NCBI GenBank assembly: GCA_930367215.1
Contig: OV884057.1
Span: 203,349,621-203,413,620, forward strand
Source of the DNA: Pollenia angustigena
Taxonomy: Eukaryota > Arthropoda > Insecta > Diptera > Polleniidae
DNA length: 64,000 bases
Direction: 5' to 3'
In this document: positions 22,236 through 33,756 of the stretch, piece by piece
How positions within the stretch are numbered: the first letter of the stretch is position 1
How the letters are laid out: each line of letters starts with the position of its first letter
The notes under the pieces: generated by a model
The model's database searches: none
Told to the model about the DNA's origin: nothing
What the model saw: the letters and a program-made list of their open reading frames with translations, nothing else
Position numbers and translations under genes: made by a program

Positions 22236-23043
22236 AACAGTAAAGAAAGAATTCTTATGTGTTGTGCATGTTTTTTGATACGTTTTATTTTGATTTGATA
22301 TAATAGGAAAGGGCCTGCTTTCGAGTCGAAATATTATTCGAAACACAATTTCGGATTATTTAAAGTTGGAATTCGTGTTTAAACCAACTTAGAAATCAAG
22401 CACAGTTTGATATTAATTTTTATCTTCGTTCGCTGAACTTACATTTAAAGCAAAAACAAATTATAAAATATGGGTTTTGTTTTACATGTAAGTTAAGCGA
22501 ACAAAGTGTTTGATCGAAATCGATGAACAGGCCATAAGTCAATCCCGTTTTCGGATTATTTTAAGTACGCATCACTTGAATAGTATGCGCTTGAATCAAG
22601 AATTCTGTACTTGATTAAGGAAAATCCGTACTTACCGTACTATTTACACCGCTTCGTCTTGATTTAAGAACGGATGGATTCATTTTTCTTTTCGGTTTAC
22701 AGGTTTCTAGTTAGCAGCCTTTGGGGATCAGGAGCTATTACATAATTTGGTACCGCCTGAATCTGTATTTCCTAAACTTTGTTGGTTTCGAACTGCTTCG
22801 GCAATCACGTCATAACTGTGGCTTACTCTTCAAATTGAAAAAAATATAATAAGGACGTCGAGTCTTTGCTGTTTTTCTTTTTTTTACATAAGTAGGTCCA
22901 CTAATGTGCTTAAATTTTTAACCAAATACAGCTACTCACACTGTAAGTGGGCACATTGGAATAAAACCACTAGTTAACTTTAAACATTTTTATTTAAGAA
23001 ACTGGGAATTATTTCGTTCCGAAGATTACTTTATATTATATTT
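22236..23043. other. Non-coding stretch with small palindrome
   Basis: Contains at about 22436-22500 a shortened relative of the hairpin at 7816-7969 (GCTGAACTTACATTTAAA / ATGTAAGTTAAGCG). No gene seen. Confidence 0.4.
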
Positions 23044-23215
23044 AACATTTTTAATTTTTCGAATTTATTCTATGAGCTAAATTTCAGTTATGTATTTTAT
23101 AAAGCTTTTTTGTCATTTCTGAAAAATTGAAGGAATAGGACTATTACAAAAAAGCTTTATAAAATACATAACTGAAATTTAGCTCATAGAATAAATTCGA
23201 AAAATGAAAAATGTT
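23044..23215. repeat. Inverted repeat, two 70-bp arms
   Basis: 23044-23113 and 23146-23215 are complementary with one mismatch seen, around a 32-bp loop. It does not resemble the MITE families here: no terminal motif or target duplication found. Candidate hairpin-RNA locus or a fresh inverted duplication. Confidence 0.85.
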
Positions 23216-23273
23216 GTTCATTAAATAATAAACATAACGAATGAGTTGTACCACTTTTATTGTGGCCCCTATT

Positions 23274-23442
23274 ACGGTTTACAACTCAACTCGGTTGAGT
23301 TGTAATTTCTTAATTTTTGTATTATGGTTTACAACTTTGCTAAATTGCGGTGAACAAAAACATAACAAAAATTTCAACTGATCACAAGCAGTTGTATTTA
23401 TTACAACTCAACTGAGTTGAGTTGTAAACCGTAATAGGGGCC
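23274..23442. mobile_element. GGCCCCTATTACGG MITE, copy 1
   Basis: Perfect inverted ends GGCCCCTATTACGGTTTAC, flanked by TGT (23271-23273 and 23443-23445). 169 bp palindrome. 3-bp duplications and GGCCC ends fit a PIF/Harbinger-like source (inference). Confidence 0.8.
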
Positions 23443-23571
23443 TGTGTTATATTCACACTAGGGGTTTTAAACGCGTTTAAGCACCAAGAATGTGAGTAAA
23501 CTCTAATCACATCAAAAGCGAGATGATTATCCATGCATTGAAGTGATTCGTTGATAACTTTAAACTGACAT

Positions 23572-23780
23572 GGTGTTCGTTAGTAAATGCAGCACTGCGC
23601 TTACTAAGAAAAGCAAACTTTTGTAATGGCGATAAGAGAATAATTATAATTTTTTTTTATTGTGTGACTATTATTTTTGTGTAGTATTTCACAATTTTTT
23701 GGCCCACATTTACTTCACTGATAAATATATAACCATTTGAAATCACTGATGCAGCGCAGCGATGCATTTACGAACACACC
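23572..23780. mobile_element. TTCGTAAATGC-family MITE, copy 2
   Basis: GGTGTTCGTTAGTAAATGC / GGTGTGTTCGTAAATGC inverted ends, flanked by CAT (23569-23571 and 23781-23783). 209 bp, opposite orientation to the 34732 copy. Confidence 0.8.
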
Positions 23781-23783
23781 CAT

Positions 23784-24491
23784 GATTACAACTAAATCAC
23801 TTCATTAATCACATAGAATCCTCTGAACATAACTCAAACTGCGAATAATTTAGAATCGGGAACCATGAACGTACCCCCCCGTGTACAACCGACCACGATT
23901 TCTTCCTAATGTTTTTATTTTGTCCTTAAATAATCCATAAATTTTCACAATTTCATCATGAATATGTTTCAAATAATCTTCTGAAAACATAATTGAAGTA
24001 TTTTTATCCATTTCTATGGATAACCCAGAGTTGTATTCTTACAAGCAATGCAGTGTTGCTCAGACAATTTATGGCAGGTTTTGGTGCAAAACTAGTTTTT
24101 GTTTGAGTTTTTCGAAAATACTTTGCAGCTAAATTAGTTTTGTGGCCCAAAACACGTAAGTGAAAACGTACTTTAAACAATGCAAAACTTCGTAAATAAT
24201 AAAAGTCAAAATATATCTTTCGGATTTATAAAAATGCCTTTATTTATTTTATTTTTTTTTATTTTTATTTTATTTGCTTTCCAAAACAACAAGATTAAAA
24301 ATCTTATAATTAAAGTAATGGATTTTTGGAACGTAAAATATAACAAAGTTTTAATAATCTGTTTGGTACAAATTACAAAAAATAAAAATTATTATACAAT
24401 TATTGAATTAGTTCAAACATTATTGTCTAACACAAGTTTTGCTAGTATAAAACAATATATAAATAATTTTAATATGAAACATAAAAAATAA
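23784..24491. other. AT-rich stretch upstream of the LINE
   Basis: No supported gene. The frame at 24180-24491 is nearly all Ile/Lys/Asn/Phe, as expected from composition alone. Confidence 0.4.
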
Positions 24492-26034
24492 ATGAAAATC
24501 AAAAATAGAATGAAAATACAATGAAAATCAAAAATTCAATTTGTAGCATACAATTTAAAAATTTCGTTTTTAAATTGCCGAGCGTTGCTTATAAATTTAA
24601 TATTCGTGGGTAGCGAATTCCAAAGACGGACTGAATGAATATAAAATTGCAATTTTGATACAGAGTTTATATAACGAACATGTACGATATTATTTGTTCT
24701 TTCAGAAAGTGTAAACAATAATCTCTCAAACAAGTAAGTTGGATGTCGGGAGTATATGATTTTATGTAAAAAAATCAATGTTCTGATATTTAGAAGATCT
24801 ACAAAAGTAATGGGAAATATGGTCATACTTCCCCAGACTAAATACATATCTCAATATTGAGTTAAAGGTAGATGTAAGCTTTCTACGACTTGCAGAATCA
24901 CAATTTGCGTATATCTCGCATCCATATAGCAAAGTTGGCATGAGGTATGTTTTCGCTAGAAGAATTCGAATTTTGAGTGGGGTAAAATACTGGGTATGCC
25001 ATAACATTGAGGAGTATGTTTTCCCTGTTGCGACGTTAATATGATCTGACCATGTAAGAAAACGATTAAATGTAATTCCAAGATTTTTTGCCGTTGGTAC
25101 TATCTCGATTTTCTTATTATTAAGCAATATTGCCGGTTCTTCGTTTAAAATAGTTGTCTTCTTTGTAATAACTAAGCACTTGGATTTTTTAGGGTTAAGG
25201 CACAAACCATTAGCACTTGCCCATTCATATATTCGGCCAAGATCCATATTTAAGTTCCCAATGCATCGGCTCATATCATCAAGGCTACTACTAATATATA
25301 GTTGTACATCATCAGCATACATATGAACACTGCAATACTTTAGATGTTGGGGAAGGTCATTGGTATATATAGTAAAGAGTAATGGACCTAATATTGATCC
25401 CTGTGGCACTCCTTTCAGGACTGGTAGAGATTTTGAAGTATTGTTGTTGGCAAAGACGGACTGACGGCGTCCTGTTAAATACGATAACATTAATGTTGTT
25501 GATGACGTAGAGAAATTGAACATTTTTAGCAACTTAAAACAAAGTACATCATGATCTACCGTATCAAAGGCTTTAGAATGATCGAGAAGTACAAGGAAAG
25601 AAACATCACCAACATCAATACGCTGTCGCAGTTCTTCAGAAACATCTATTAAGGCCGTTATACAACTATGTTGCGGTCGAAACCCAGATTGTTTTCTAGT
25701 TAATAAACCCTTATCATTTACGTATTTGCTTATTTGGTGATGAAGTAAACGTTCAAATACTTTTGATAAATATGGTAAAATGGCAATAGGGCGATATTCA
25801 TTTTTAGATTTTGGTATTGGTATTATTTTTGCAAATTTCCAGTTTTCTGGGTAAACACTTTTTGTAATTATAGTGTTAAATATATGTGTGATATAAGGCA
25901 GCATACGCAAAATGATTATTTTTAAAAACTTTGGATAAATCTCATCAAACCCAACAGCATTTGATTTAATTGCAAGGCAACTAGATAGTACATCTGATTC
26001 GCATACACAATCAAAGTAACCTTTGATGAACATT
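24492..26034 (-). mobile_element. 5'-truncated non-LTR retrotransposon
   Basis: Only RT and the C-terminus remain; the endonuclease and ORF1 are missing. The 3' side carries an ATGAAAATC-type AT tail at about 24492-24535. The 5' breakpoint lies close to 26034-26040, only about 46 bp before a host exon, so it sits at the very end of a host intron in antisense orientation. Confidence 0.8.
24536..26033 (-). pseudogene. LINE reverse transcriptase (partial, one frameshift)
   Basis: The first frame (24762-26033) shows RT motifs in order: AVGFDEIYPKFLK, FRPQHSCITAL, HSKAFDTVDHDVL, GVPQGSILGPLLF and the catalytic YADD. The C-terminal part is in a second frame (24536-24847): NIRTLIFLHKIIYS and LWNSLPTNIKF, the usual tail of CR1/L2/Jockey-type ORF2. 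The switch near 24800-24850 is a single-frame shift. Clade uncertain. Inactive through truncation and frameshift. Confidence 0.85.
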
Positions 26035-26079
26035 ATAAAGAAAATAAAAAAATTTCTTTTTGTTTCTCTTTTCTCACAG

Positions 26080-26196
26080 TTTCATCAAACAATACGAACG
26101 TACCTGAATGATCGTGTTTGGGAATTTAAATTTTATGTATCAAAAGATTGGCCCGAAAAACCAATAGTACTACATTTTCCAGGATGCACGCTAACG
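26080..26196 (+). CDS. GNAT-family N-acetyltransferase gene, internal exon
   Basis: First visible exon of the only clear host gene. Preceded by a pyrimidine-rich tract and CAG (26077-26079) and followed by GTATGA; exactly 39 codons, phase 0 at both ends, ending ...LHFPGCTLT. The peptide (FHQTIRTYLNDRVWEF, FYVSKDWPEKP) is conserved-looking and not repetitive. Upstream exons with the start codon were not found; they may be beyond the LINE at 24492-26034 or further out. The next exon continues in frame with PNNNIYQSF, supporting the junction. Confidence 0.8.
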
Positions 26197-26283
26197 GTAT
26201 GAACATTGCAATTTTTTTTTTTTTTTTTTAATCAAAAACCAAAATTTATTTACATGCATACATTTTTTTAATAATTTTTTCAG

Positions 26284-26759
26284 CCCAACAACAATATATA
26301 CCAAAGCTTTGGCATATTCTGCCCATCCGAACAAATCGAGCATGTAGATCTAATGCGCACCGAAGACATATTGATCGATTGGCAACAACCAATGTACCTG
26401 AATTTTACGCACATCGCTATTATGAATCGCCTGGATGATTTTTACAAAAAAATGGGCATCATGGAAAGGCTTGAGGGTGATATTTATGTGTGTAATGAAT
26501 TGAATACGAAGTTGGAGTTTGATGAATTATCCGATAATGCGTACATGCGCCAATTGACCGTGGATGATGTTAAACACATTCACGATTTATATCCGGCCAA
26601 TGAGATTGAGTGCGTCGATGTATTTGCGATATTGGTTAAAGTACTGCCTGGTTTAGGTATTTTTCGAAAAGATACAAACGAACTGGCAGCATGGATGGTA
26701 CATTCGTATTATGGTGCAATGTTTTCAATGCAAACACGTCCAGATTATAGACGATTAGG
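26284..26759 (+). CDS. GNAT-family N-acetyltransferase gene, second visible exon
   Basis: Acceptor TTTTTTCAG ends at 26283; donor GTAAGT starts at 26760. 476 nt, in frame with the previous exon, ends in phase 2 (GG of a Gly codon). Encodes the N-terminal half of the fold (IYQSFGIFCPSEQIEHVDL, YLNFTHIAIMNRLDDFYKK) and the core strands AAWMVHSYYGAMFSM followed by QTRPDYRRLG. The R-R-L-G pairs with YGIR of the next exon to give the R/Q-x-x-G-x-G/A acetyl-CoA pyrophosphate loop of GNAT enzymes. The layout resembles glycine-N-acyltransferase-like proteins common in flies; the substrate cannot be told. Confidence 0.88.
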
Positions 26760-27611
26760 GTAAGTAAAATGTACAAAATGATTGCGATGGTAAAATTGTT
26801 TTAAGTTTATTGTAACATTTAGTACGCAGGGGAATTTCAAGCTTTTTTAAGTTTAAAAATAGGTTTTTAAAAGGGCTGTATTCCATACGATCTAGTTCTA
26901 GTTTTAAAATAACCAGATGTACGAGACGGCACACATAGGAGTAACTGGGTTAATGTGCCGTTTAAAAACCCATGTGATTGGAGGTGTAGTAAAATTTATT
27001 CAAAAAGCACCCAGTGTTTTGTGTTGTAAAAACAGCACATTAAAACCCGAGAAAAATTATTATTGCATTAGTTTTCTCTTTTATGAAATAAGATACAAAA
27101 TTTAATCAAAATAAAATAATTCATATTCAGGTATGTGATGGAAAATGATTTTGAAAACAAAACGATTTGAAAACGATATAGTTTTCAATATCTTTAAATA
27201 TTGATTTCTAATACAGTTTCCTCTGATTTCATGAATATATTCATTAAAATTCTTTATTATACATGTTAATTGAAAGTGTTTTGAACAAAAACTTAAGACT
27301 TTACTTCATAAACGAATTTTAAAATCGGTCGAAATTCAAGTCAGTTGGAACCAGTGATGCCAGGAGAAATTTGAAAAAAAGCCCTACGTGTTTAAAAAAA
27401 ATTTCCTTTTTTTTCCCTACAACCAACAAAATTCACCTACACTTTTCCCTACGTTAAGAATTTAATGTTTTTAGCAACAGGCAAACAAATACATATTTTG
27501 TTAACTTATTGTAAATATTTTAATAAAAGCATTTATTAACAACAAAAAAAACAAAGGAACCCTGCAAATAAAATTGGACCACCTGATGAACAAATCTTAC
27601 CTTTTTTATTC

Positions 27612-27800
27612 TTAAGTAGATACCTAATTTGTGTGGCACAAACTACCACCTGGGCCTGGCTGGGACCACTAGTATTTTTTATAGAGTTTTGTGACTATTG
27701 AAAAAACTCACGATCCCCTGGGCATTCTGGGATTACTTTTATATGTATGGAGTTTTATGGCTATAGCAGGAACATTTTGTTGGTAAATAGAATAATTGCC
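27612..27800 (+). repeat. Dispersed repeat family D, copy 2
   Basis: Second copy of the segment at 22037-22235, same orientation, with the same CTGGGCCTGGCTG phrase. Followed by a further non-coding segment to about 28030. Confidence 0.55.
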
Positions 27801-28301
27801 AGGCCCAGGTGGATACAATATGCACAAAATTTTCATTTGGCCAATTGCGGCGCCCACGATGTTTTAATTTCCACTTTTTTCTCATTTTCTTATAAAAACA
27901 CTTTGATTGAGGAATACATAAAGTTTCGTTCTAATATACATAATAATTATATAAAAAAAAAACTGGGAATAAGTCAAAAAAAATTAATGGCCAGGCTCAG
28001 GAATACACTTAAGGGTTAATAAAAGTACCTGAATTGAAACAAATAAAAAATTGTATTACAAACAAAAAAATATATATGTTTATGTATGAAGTTTAACTTT
28101 GATATTTTCAAAACCGATAACCGAACCGAAACCGACCGGTTTTAATCATTTTAAAACCAAAACCGCGGTCTCACATTTTTACGGTTTTTAGCAAACTCTA
28201 GTTAGTACATATGCACATGCATTGCATAAATATATGTAATTAGGGGTAACCCCTTTTATAATCTGAAGAAATTTTAAAATTTTAGAGACTGTGCAAGTGT
28301 G

Positions 28302-28568
28302 AAGGCCCAACTATAATATGCTTAAGTTGACTTAAGCCACTTACATATACACGTATTTGTGTCATATCATATTGTTCTTAAGAAAACTTTTTGTTAAGTT
28401 TTATGAATCTGTCATTTGCTTAAGCAAAGTGTGAAATTGATTGCACTATCTGTACGGAATCAAATGTTTTTTTATTTTGTTTTTGGGTTTTTACATGCAT
28501 TTGACATCTTTTTTGGTAATTTTAAACAGAAGCTTAAGCAAGCTTATGCATATTATAGTTGCGCCTTT
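28302..28568. mobile_element. MITE with AAGGCCCAACTATAATATGC ends
   Basis: Left end AAGGCCCAACTATAATATGC and right end, inverted, AAAGGCGCAACTATAATATG. CTTAAG and TTAAGC words repeat in the arms. Non-coding, within the intron. Confidence 0.65.
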
Positions 28569-28643
28569 AGATTTGCAGTAGCAAAGAAGAATTTGAGCAA
28601 TCCGTAAATATTACTGCAAAGTAGTTTATAACATCGATGCTGA

Positions 28644-28808
28644 AAGCTATAGGCACATTTAACAGACAGTTGACGCCTTACACGTAACCACTTTTCACAT
28701 AACGTTTATTAAATCAAACAGCATGAATGTTAAAAGTAGATCAATTCAGTTGTCGCACATTTTTCGGATTTTTTTTCGTCAAATATTTGTTAAATGTGAA
28801 CATAGCTT
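28644..28808. mobile_element. AAGCTATRTTCACA MITE, copy 1
   Basis: AAGCTATAGGCACATTTAAC / AAGCTATGTTCACATTTAAC inverted ends; shares GACGCCTTACACGTAACC and CGTCAAATATTTGTTA with the copy at 44331-44594. Confidence 0.65.
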
Positions 28809-29381
28809 AAGTCGTTTCCAGTGTTGTCAGTGAAATTTCGAGAAAGATACATTTCAGTTTCCAAAAAATACAAATTTTTCCCAAAAAGATACATTTTGAA
28901 AAAATTTTAAGTCCATTTTCAACGTTTAACATTAATTAACATTACATTTTTACTTCATATTAAAGGAATATTGTAAAGAAAATTATATCATATAAATTCA
29001 TTTTTATATTTATTTAAGTCATAAATATTAGGTATGTAATTTTTAAAAATTAATATGCGAGTTTAGGCGATTATATCGAAAAGTTCATATAAATTTCCTG
29101 AAAATAAAAGATGTTCATATTTCCTCCGAACAACTTCGCACTATTTGTATTCAACGATTTAAGTGGATCGTAAGTTGAAACCTCCTTAATGTTTTCTTTC
29201 ACCATTACGAAAGCTGCTATTGTATAAGTATTGAGACGGTTACGATGATCAGTCTTAGCACATTTTGCGTACATATTCAAAAGATACGAAAAATGTCAGG
29301 GTTATACATGTTACGTGAAGCCATCAAAAAATACGAAAAATGTATTTTTCACCCATATCGTGAAAAACAAGTGGAATTTAT

Positions 29382-29867
29382 GGGTACGTTCGTAAATGCA
29401 TCAAAACTGTGCATCACTGCTGCAGTGATGCAAAATTTTGTTGCTGATGCGTGATCATTAGTTGCGCTTGTGATGCTGATGCTTTTTTACTGCACAACAG
29501 CTGTGCAAAGTTTGAATTTTTGAACACGAGCTAAATTTTTAAATTTAAAAAAAAAAATTTTCAACAATAGCGATGACAAATTTTATTAAAAATATTTAAC
29601 CAAAAAGTAATAGTTTTCTTATAAATTACATGAAAAAGCTTAAAAAAAGAAAAATAAAATAATTTCTTTTATGTTAAAAGTTATTGCATCAGAAAATTAA
29701 CTGATGCAATAATTGCCTATATTTGCTGCAGAGCTGCGGCATCACTGCATAAAAAAACTTTTGACATATGATAGTAATGCCAAGTTTCTTACAAGTGATG
29801 CATTTACGAACATCCAACTTTACTAATGCGCAACTGATGCGCAGCAACTGCATTTACGAACGTACCC
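29382..29867. mobile_element. TTCGTAAATGC-family MITE, copy 3 (long form)
   Basis: GGGTACGTTCGTAAATGCA / GGGTACGTTCGTAAATGCA perfect inverted ends, flanked by TAT (29379-29381 and 29868-29870). At 486 bp it is more than twice the size of the other copies, so it may be nearer to the source element. No coding frame found. Confidence 0.8.
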
Positions 29868-30669
29868 TATGTTCTCATTAAATTTGTATTCCTCTCAATA
29901 GAGAAAAATGCAATCGTAAATCTAAACGTTATCAGTTTTCAGTGAATGTAAAAAAGAAGAAAGATTAAATAAAATTAAAAATCAAAGACATTTTTGTTAA
30001 AAAAAAATAGACACGTACATATATATTTTTAAGAAAAGTTAAAAAAACAAAGTAAACGCATCTTGCCCTTAATATTCGAATTATAAGAAGAACTACTTTT
30101 ATTGAGAAAACAAAAAGAAAAGTGAAAAAATTCCGAGTGAAAAAACTATTCACGATAAGGCGAATTTTTTGCCGCGAACATTTTTTCACGTTATGTTTCT
30201 CCTTTGAATGACCTCAAAAGAGTTTTTACGTGGGAGTTTTTCAAGACCACAAATACGTGAGGAGGGAAAAATAACGAGGGAATTATTATTTACGATAGTT
30301 GTGAATGACTGAGTTCCGACTGATGCATTTAGGCCAGGCGTCGACTAAGAACGGGCAGGTATATGCCAGTTAACACAGATTAACAATAAAGTATTTTAGA
30401 AGGAATAAGATAAACTTTGCCAATTTTATTTGTTTCCGGGTTTAAACCTCAGATACTCCTAGCCACGGCGTTTCAGTTATTTCAAGTTGCTGCCTCATTT
30501 GGGCCATTCTATGCTTATTTTGACCATTTTAAAAAATATAAAGAGGCAATTTACTTTTTAATTTAACAATTATTACATTAACATACAACTATTCTTTTCT
30601 TGTCTTTTATCTTAAAATTTTGGTAGTATTTTTCTATTAATAAGTTATTTATAATTTCAAATTTTTAGC

Positions 30670-30906
30670 AAGGCGTAATTTATACGACGATTTTAAAACA
30701 TGTCTTTTTTCAATTTTGTTTCAAAATTGCTACAAAAATCTTTTTACATTTACATAGATAGTGGCTTTAAAGACATGTTGTTTTTTTTTTAAACAAACGA
30801 AAATAAAATATTATAGCAAATTTAAAGTGACAGTAAAAGAATATAAAAAACATAAAATAAAACGTCTTAAAGACTTGCCTTAAAAATCATCGTATAAATG
30901 CCGTCT
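30670..30906. mobile_element. MITE with AAGGCGTAATTTATACGACG ends
   Basis: Left AAGGCGTAATTTATACGACG and right, inverted, AAGACGGCATTTATACGATG; TTTTAA follows in both. Intronic, non-coding. Confidence 0.6.
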
Positions 30907-31057
30907 TATTCATCATTGTGTTTTTGAGTTTGTGAACCTCAGGGATTGATTTTAAATTATTAAACAAATAAAAATAGATTTACTACAAACGTTAAAACGT
31001 TGGCATAGAAAAATTTGCGTTAGAAATCATTGAACAGGCAGTAAAGCTTTAATTAAT

Positions 31058-31264
31058 GGTGTTTTCTTTTCTACAAAAAATGTGACATTTAATTTAAAAA
31101 ATGTGTTTTGGTGTCTGTTTTTTAAAAATGTTGCTCCCGAAAAGGGCGAGTTTTTGAGAATAAAGCAGCCACTCTTTTCGGGAGCAAAATTTTTAAGAAA
31201 CAGACACCAAATTGCATTTTTTTTTAAATAAAATGTCACACTTTTTTGTAGAAAGGAAAACACC
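31058..31264. mobile_element. Palindromic MITE 44 bp before the last exon
   Basis: GGTGTTTTCTTTTCTACAAA at the left pairs with the right end ...TAGAAAGGAAAACACC, and the arms remain paired through GGTGTCTGTTT and TTGCTCCCGAAAAG to a short centre. It lies just upstream of the acceptor of the last exon, so in the pre-mRNA it would place a strong hairpin next to the branch-point region. Confidence 0.75.
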
Positions 31265-31308
31265 ATAAGATACAAAAACAATATCACTTTAAATTTCTAT
31301 AATTACAG

Positions 31309-31696
31309 TTACGGCATTCGCTTAGCCACCGCTTTGACCAAAAAGGTTATTGAACGCGGCTATAAACCCTTCGTTGTGATACGTCCACAAAATGATGCTT
31401 CTCGTAATCTCTACACTAAATTAGGTTTTGAAAAAGTCTACGAAACATGCCGAGTCAAAATGACACCACATCCTATTAAAACAAACGGTGCCCCAGAGCC
31501 CTCGGCTCCCGAACTAGATGTCGATAATGGCGATTTAGAAGCAAACAAAGAGAATCAACCCATTGATGAGGGAATCGAGGATATGCTTGCTGAAAAGTGT
31601 GATATTAAAGCTGATGAAGATGATGCTGCAGCAGCTGTCATGGGTCAAGATAAAAAGACCACTACAGCTGATGAGGGTATAGGTGATGATAAGTAG
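31309..31696 (+). CDS. GNAT-family N-acetyltransferase gene, last exon
   Basis: Acceptor TAATTACAG ends at 31308; the first base completes the split Gly codon, then YGIRLATALTKKVIERGYK, PFVVIRPQNDASRNLYTKLGF and YETCRVKM. The segment NDASRNLYTKLGF is the classic GNAT motif B (N-x-x-A-x-x-L-Y-x-K-L-G-F). After residue about 55 of this exon comes an acidic, low-complexity tail (E/D-rich, KENQPIDEGIEDM, DEGIGDDK) that is not part of the fold. Stop TAG 31694-31696. AATAAA words follow near 31755 and 31945. The three exons total 981 nt, i.e. 326 residues plus stop, 5' incomplete. Confidence 0.88.
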
Positions 31697-33571
31697 ATAG
31701 TTTAGATGTAGTTTACCAAAAAAAAAAAAAAAAAAAAATAAGCTAGGAGAGAAAATAAACCAGGAGAATGAACTTTTGAACACTTTTAATAAAAACAAAA
31801 CAAAGAATCTTAAAAAAGTAGTGATGAATAGATGAAAACAAATTAATTATTATATAAACAAGCAGAAAAAATAAAACAAAACTATACATATATATTATAT
31901 ATAAATGATGAAAAAAGCTCTATTAAGTTTATTATGTAAAAGAAAATAAAGGTAATAAAAATCTATATATATATTTAAACTTAAAGACAAACCAAACCAT
32001 AAAAACTAACAACAAAATTATTTAAAATGAAGAGAAAAAGTAAAATTCAAAGAATGAAAGTTTAGATAAACTGATGAATGATAAAATGTCTTTTTTGATT
32101 ACAGATTTTTTTTAGCTTGAAAACTCTGCTTTTACTTCGAGAAAAAACAAATTTAAACAAAAAAAAACCCACAAAATTCCCTTTAAATAATAAATGTTAA
32201 GAAATAAAAATATATTTTTTTACAATTTTTTTTTTTATCTTTTCCCCACCAAAATTTTGCTTAAAGTAAATACTGAAAGAAATGGAAACTTGTAATTTAC
32301 TTTTTTTAGAGCAGTAGAAATTCTATTAATAATAATATTTAACGGTTGCAAACTTCTTAAAAGATTCAAAATTCGTTTTTAAGATTCCATTACTTTTAAG
32401 TTCAACTGGCAACTTATCAATAGCCAATTTATTTGCAAAATAATTTAAAAACCAATTTCAATAATAAAATATTAAAGCAGTATATATACATATATTATTA
32501 GTAATTTAAAATTATATTTTAAACTATTTTCCAAAAAATACACACTCTCTCATTAAGTTTACATCACTTTAAAGGCATATGGCAAGTTTTATTAAAAAAT
32601 GTTAAAAATGGCGAAAACCGCTAGCAGAGCAAAACTTTCATCACCTAATACCAAAACACACACTCTGACATTTCATTAGCTAAAAAAAAAACTATTAATT
32701 TTAATAATTAGAAACATTTCCAAATATTTTTTAAATTAAAATATAAATTAATTTCATTTTCAAATAAGAACGAAACACAGAAAATGTAACGTTAATATTA
32801 GTTTTCCTAACAAAATACATTTGTCTATCCTTTAATTTATTAATATTTTTTTAATTAAATTTAATCACAAAAAAAAAACCTTATACGTGTAAGAGACATT
32901 CTAAATGTCTTTAGGATTCTTTTTTATAACAATTTGAAGCTTTTTGCCCAAATACTATTTATTATTAATAAATTATTATAACTATTAAAAAATTTACGTA
33001 TATTTACACACACTAAAACAAACCAGCAAGAAAAATGTCAAAGAAAAAAACCAGAAGAAAAAAATAAGAAAAATTAAAAAAAAATAAATTACAAAATTAA
33101 AAAAAAAATTCTTTTAAAGAAAGAACATTAACAACAGAAAATTAATTTTTTTTTATTAATATTTAAAGTTTTCTTCTGCTTTAAGTTAAGCGATGATAAA
33201 AAAAAAACTCAAATATTTTATTAAAAACAAAAAAAAAAACAATAAAAAAATAAAAATATTTAACAAAAACACACCAAAAGTAAAAAAAAAAAAAATAAAC
33301 AAACACACCTCTATAAAAAATAAATAAAAAAAAATAAAATGAACAACAAGAAATATACGCAAAAATCAAAAGAAAAAAGCTGAATTAAATTGATTTAAAA
33401 AATAAATCTAAAAAAGAAACATCTTAAAAACAAACTATGTATCTAAAAACATTAAAACCAAAAATGAAAATGAAAATATTACAAGAAAAATAAAATATTA
33501 AATAATTGGTAAAAAGAACATAATTGGTTTGCAAGATTTCTAAGTTTTATTTATGAAATGAAAGGTAAGTT
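31697..33571. other. 3' flank of the acetyltransferase gene
   Basis: Extremely A/T-rich, with several AATAAA-type words; presumably 3' UTR then intergenic DNA. Poly-A tract near 31720 and A-rich blocks 32990-33420. No gene. Confidence 0.5.
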
Positions 33572-33756
33572 TTCAGAACTAGGGCTTGCATTAGCGATTA
33601 ATCGATTAACCGGTTAATTCTAATATAAATTTAAACTTTATATTTTACAATATTTATCGTTTTGATCCGTTCCATACATACTATTTTATAAGTAAATAGT
33701 TGAATTTAATATTTAAAATATATAATTATATATATAAATAAAGAAATTCAACTGTA

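Larger units (their letters stand above)
26760..31308 (+). other. TE-filled 4.5-kb intron of the acetyltransferase gene
   Basis: Bounded by GTAAGT and TTACAG. Holds a family D repeat (27612), MITEs at 28302, 28644, 29382 and 30670, and a hairpin (31058). No additional exon is recognisable. By contrast the preceding intron (26197-26283) is 87 bp. Confidence 0.75.

Noticed and set aside
22680..22830. Possible host exon after TTCGGTTTACAG
   Set aside because: Early stops in all three frames after the putative acceptor; the minus-strand frame is short and interrupted.
24180..24491. 103-codon frame
   Set aside because: Composition is Ile/Lys/Asn/Phe as expected of AT-rich noise; no motif.
19629..28203. 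Possible single hAT element spanning TAGGGATTGCTG (19629) to the AACCGAAAC-rich segment ending at 28203
   Set aside because: The 8-bp flanks (CGAAACAA and GTTAGTAC) do not match and the span would contain host exons. More likely two separate relics of one family.
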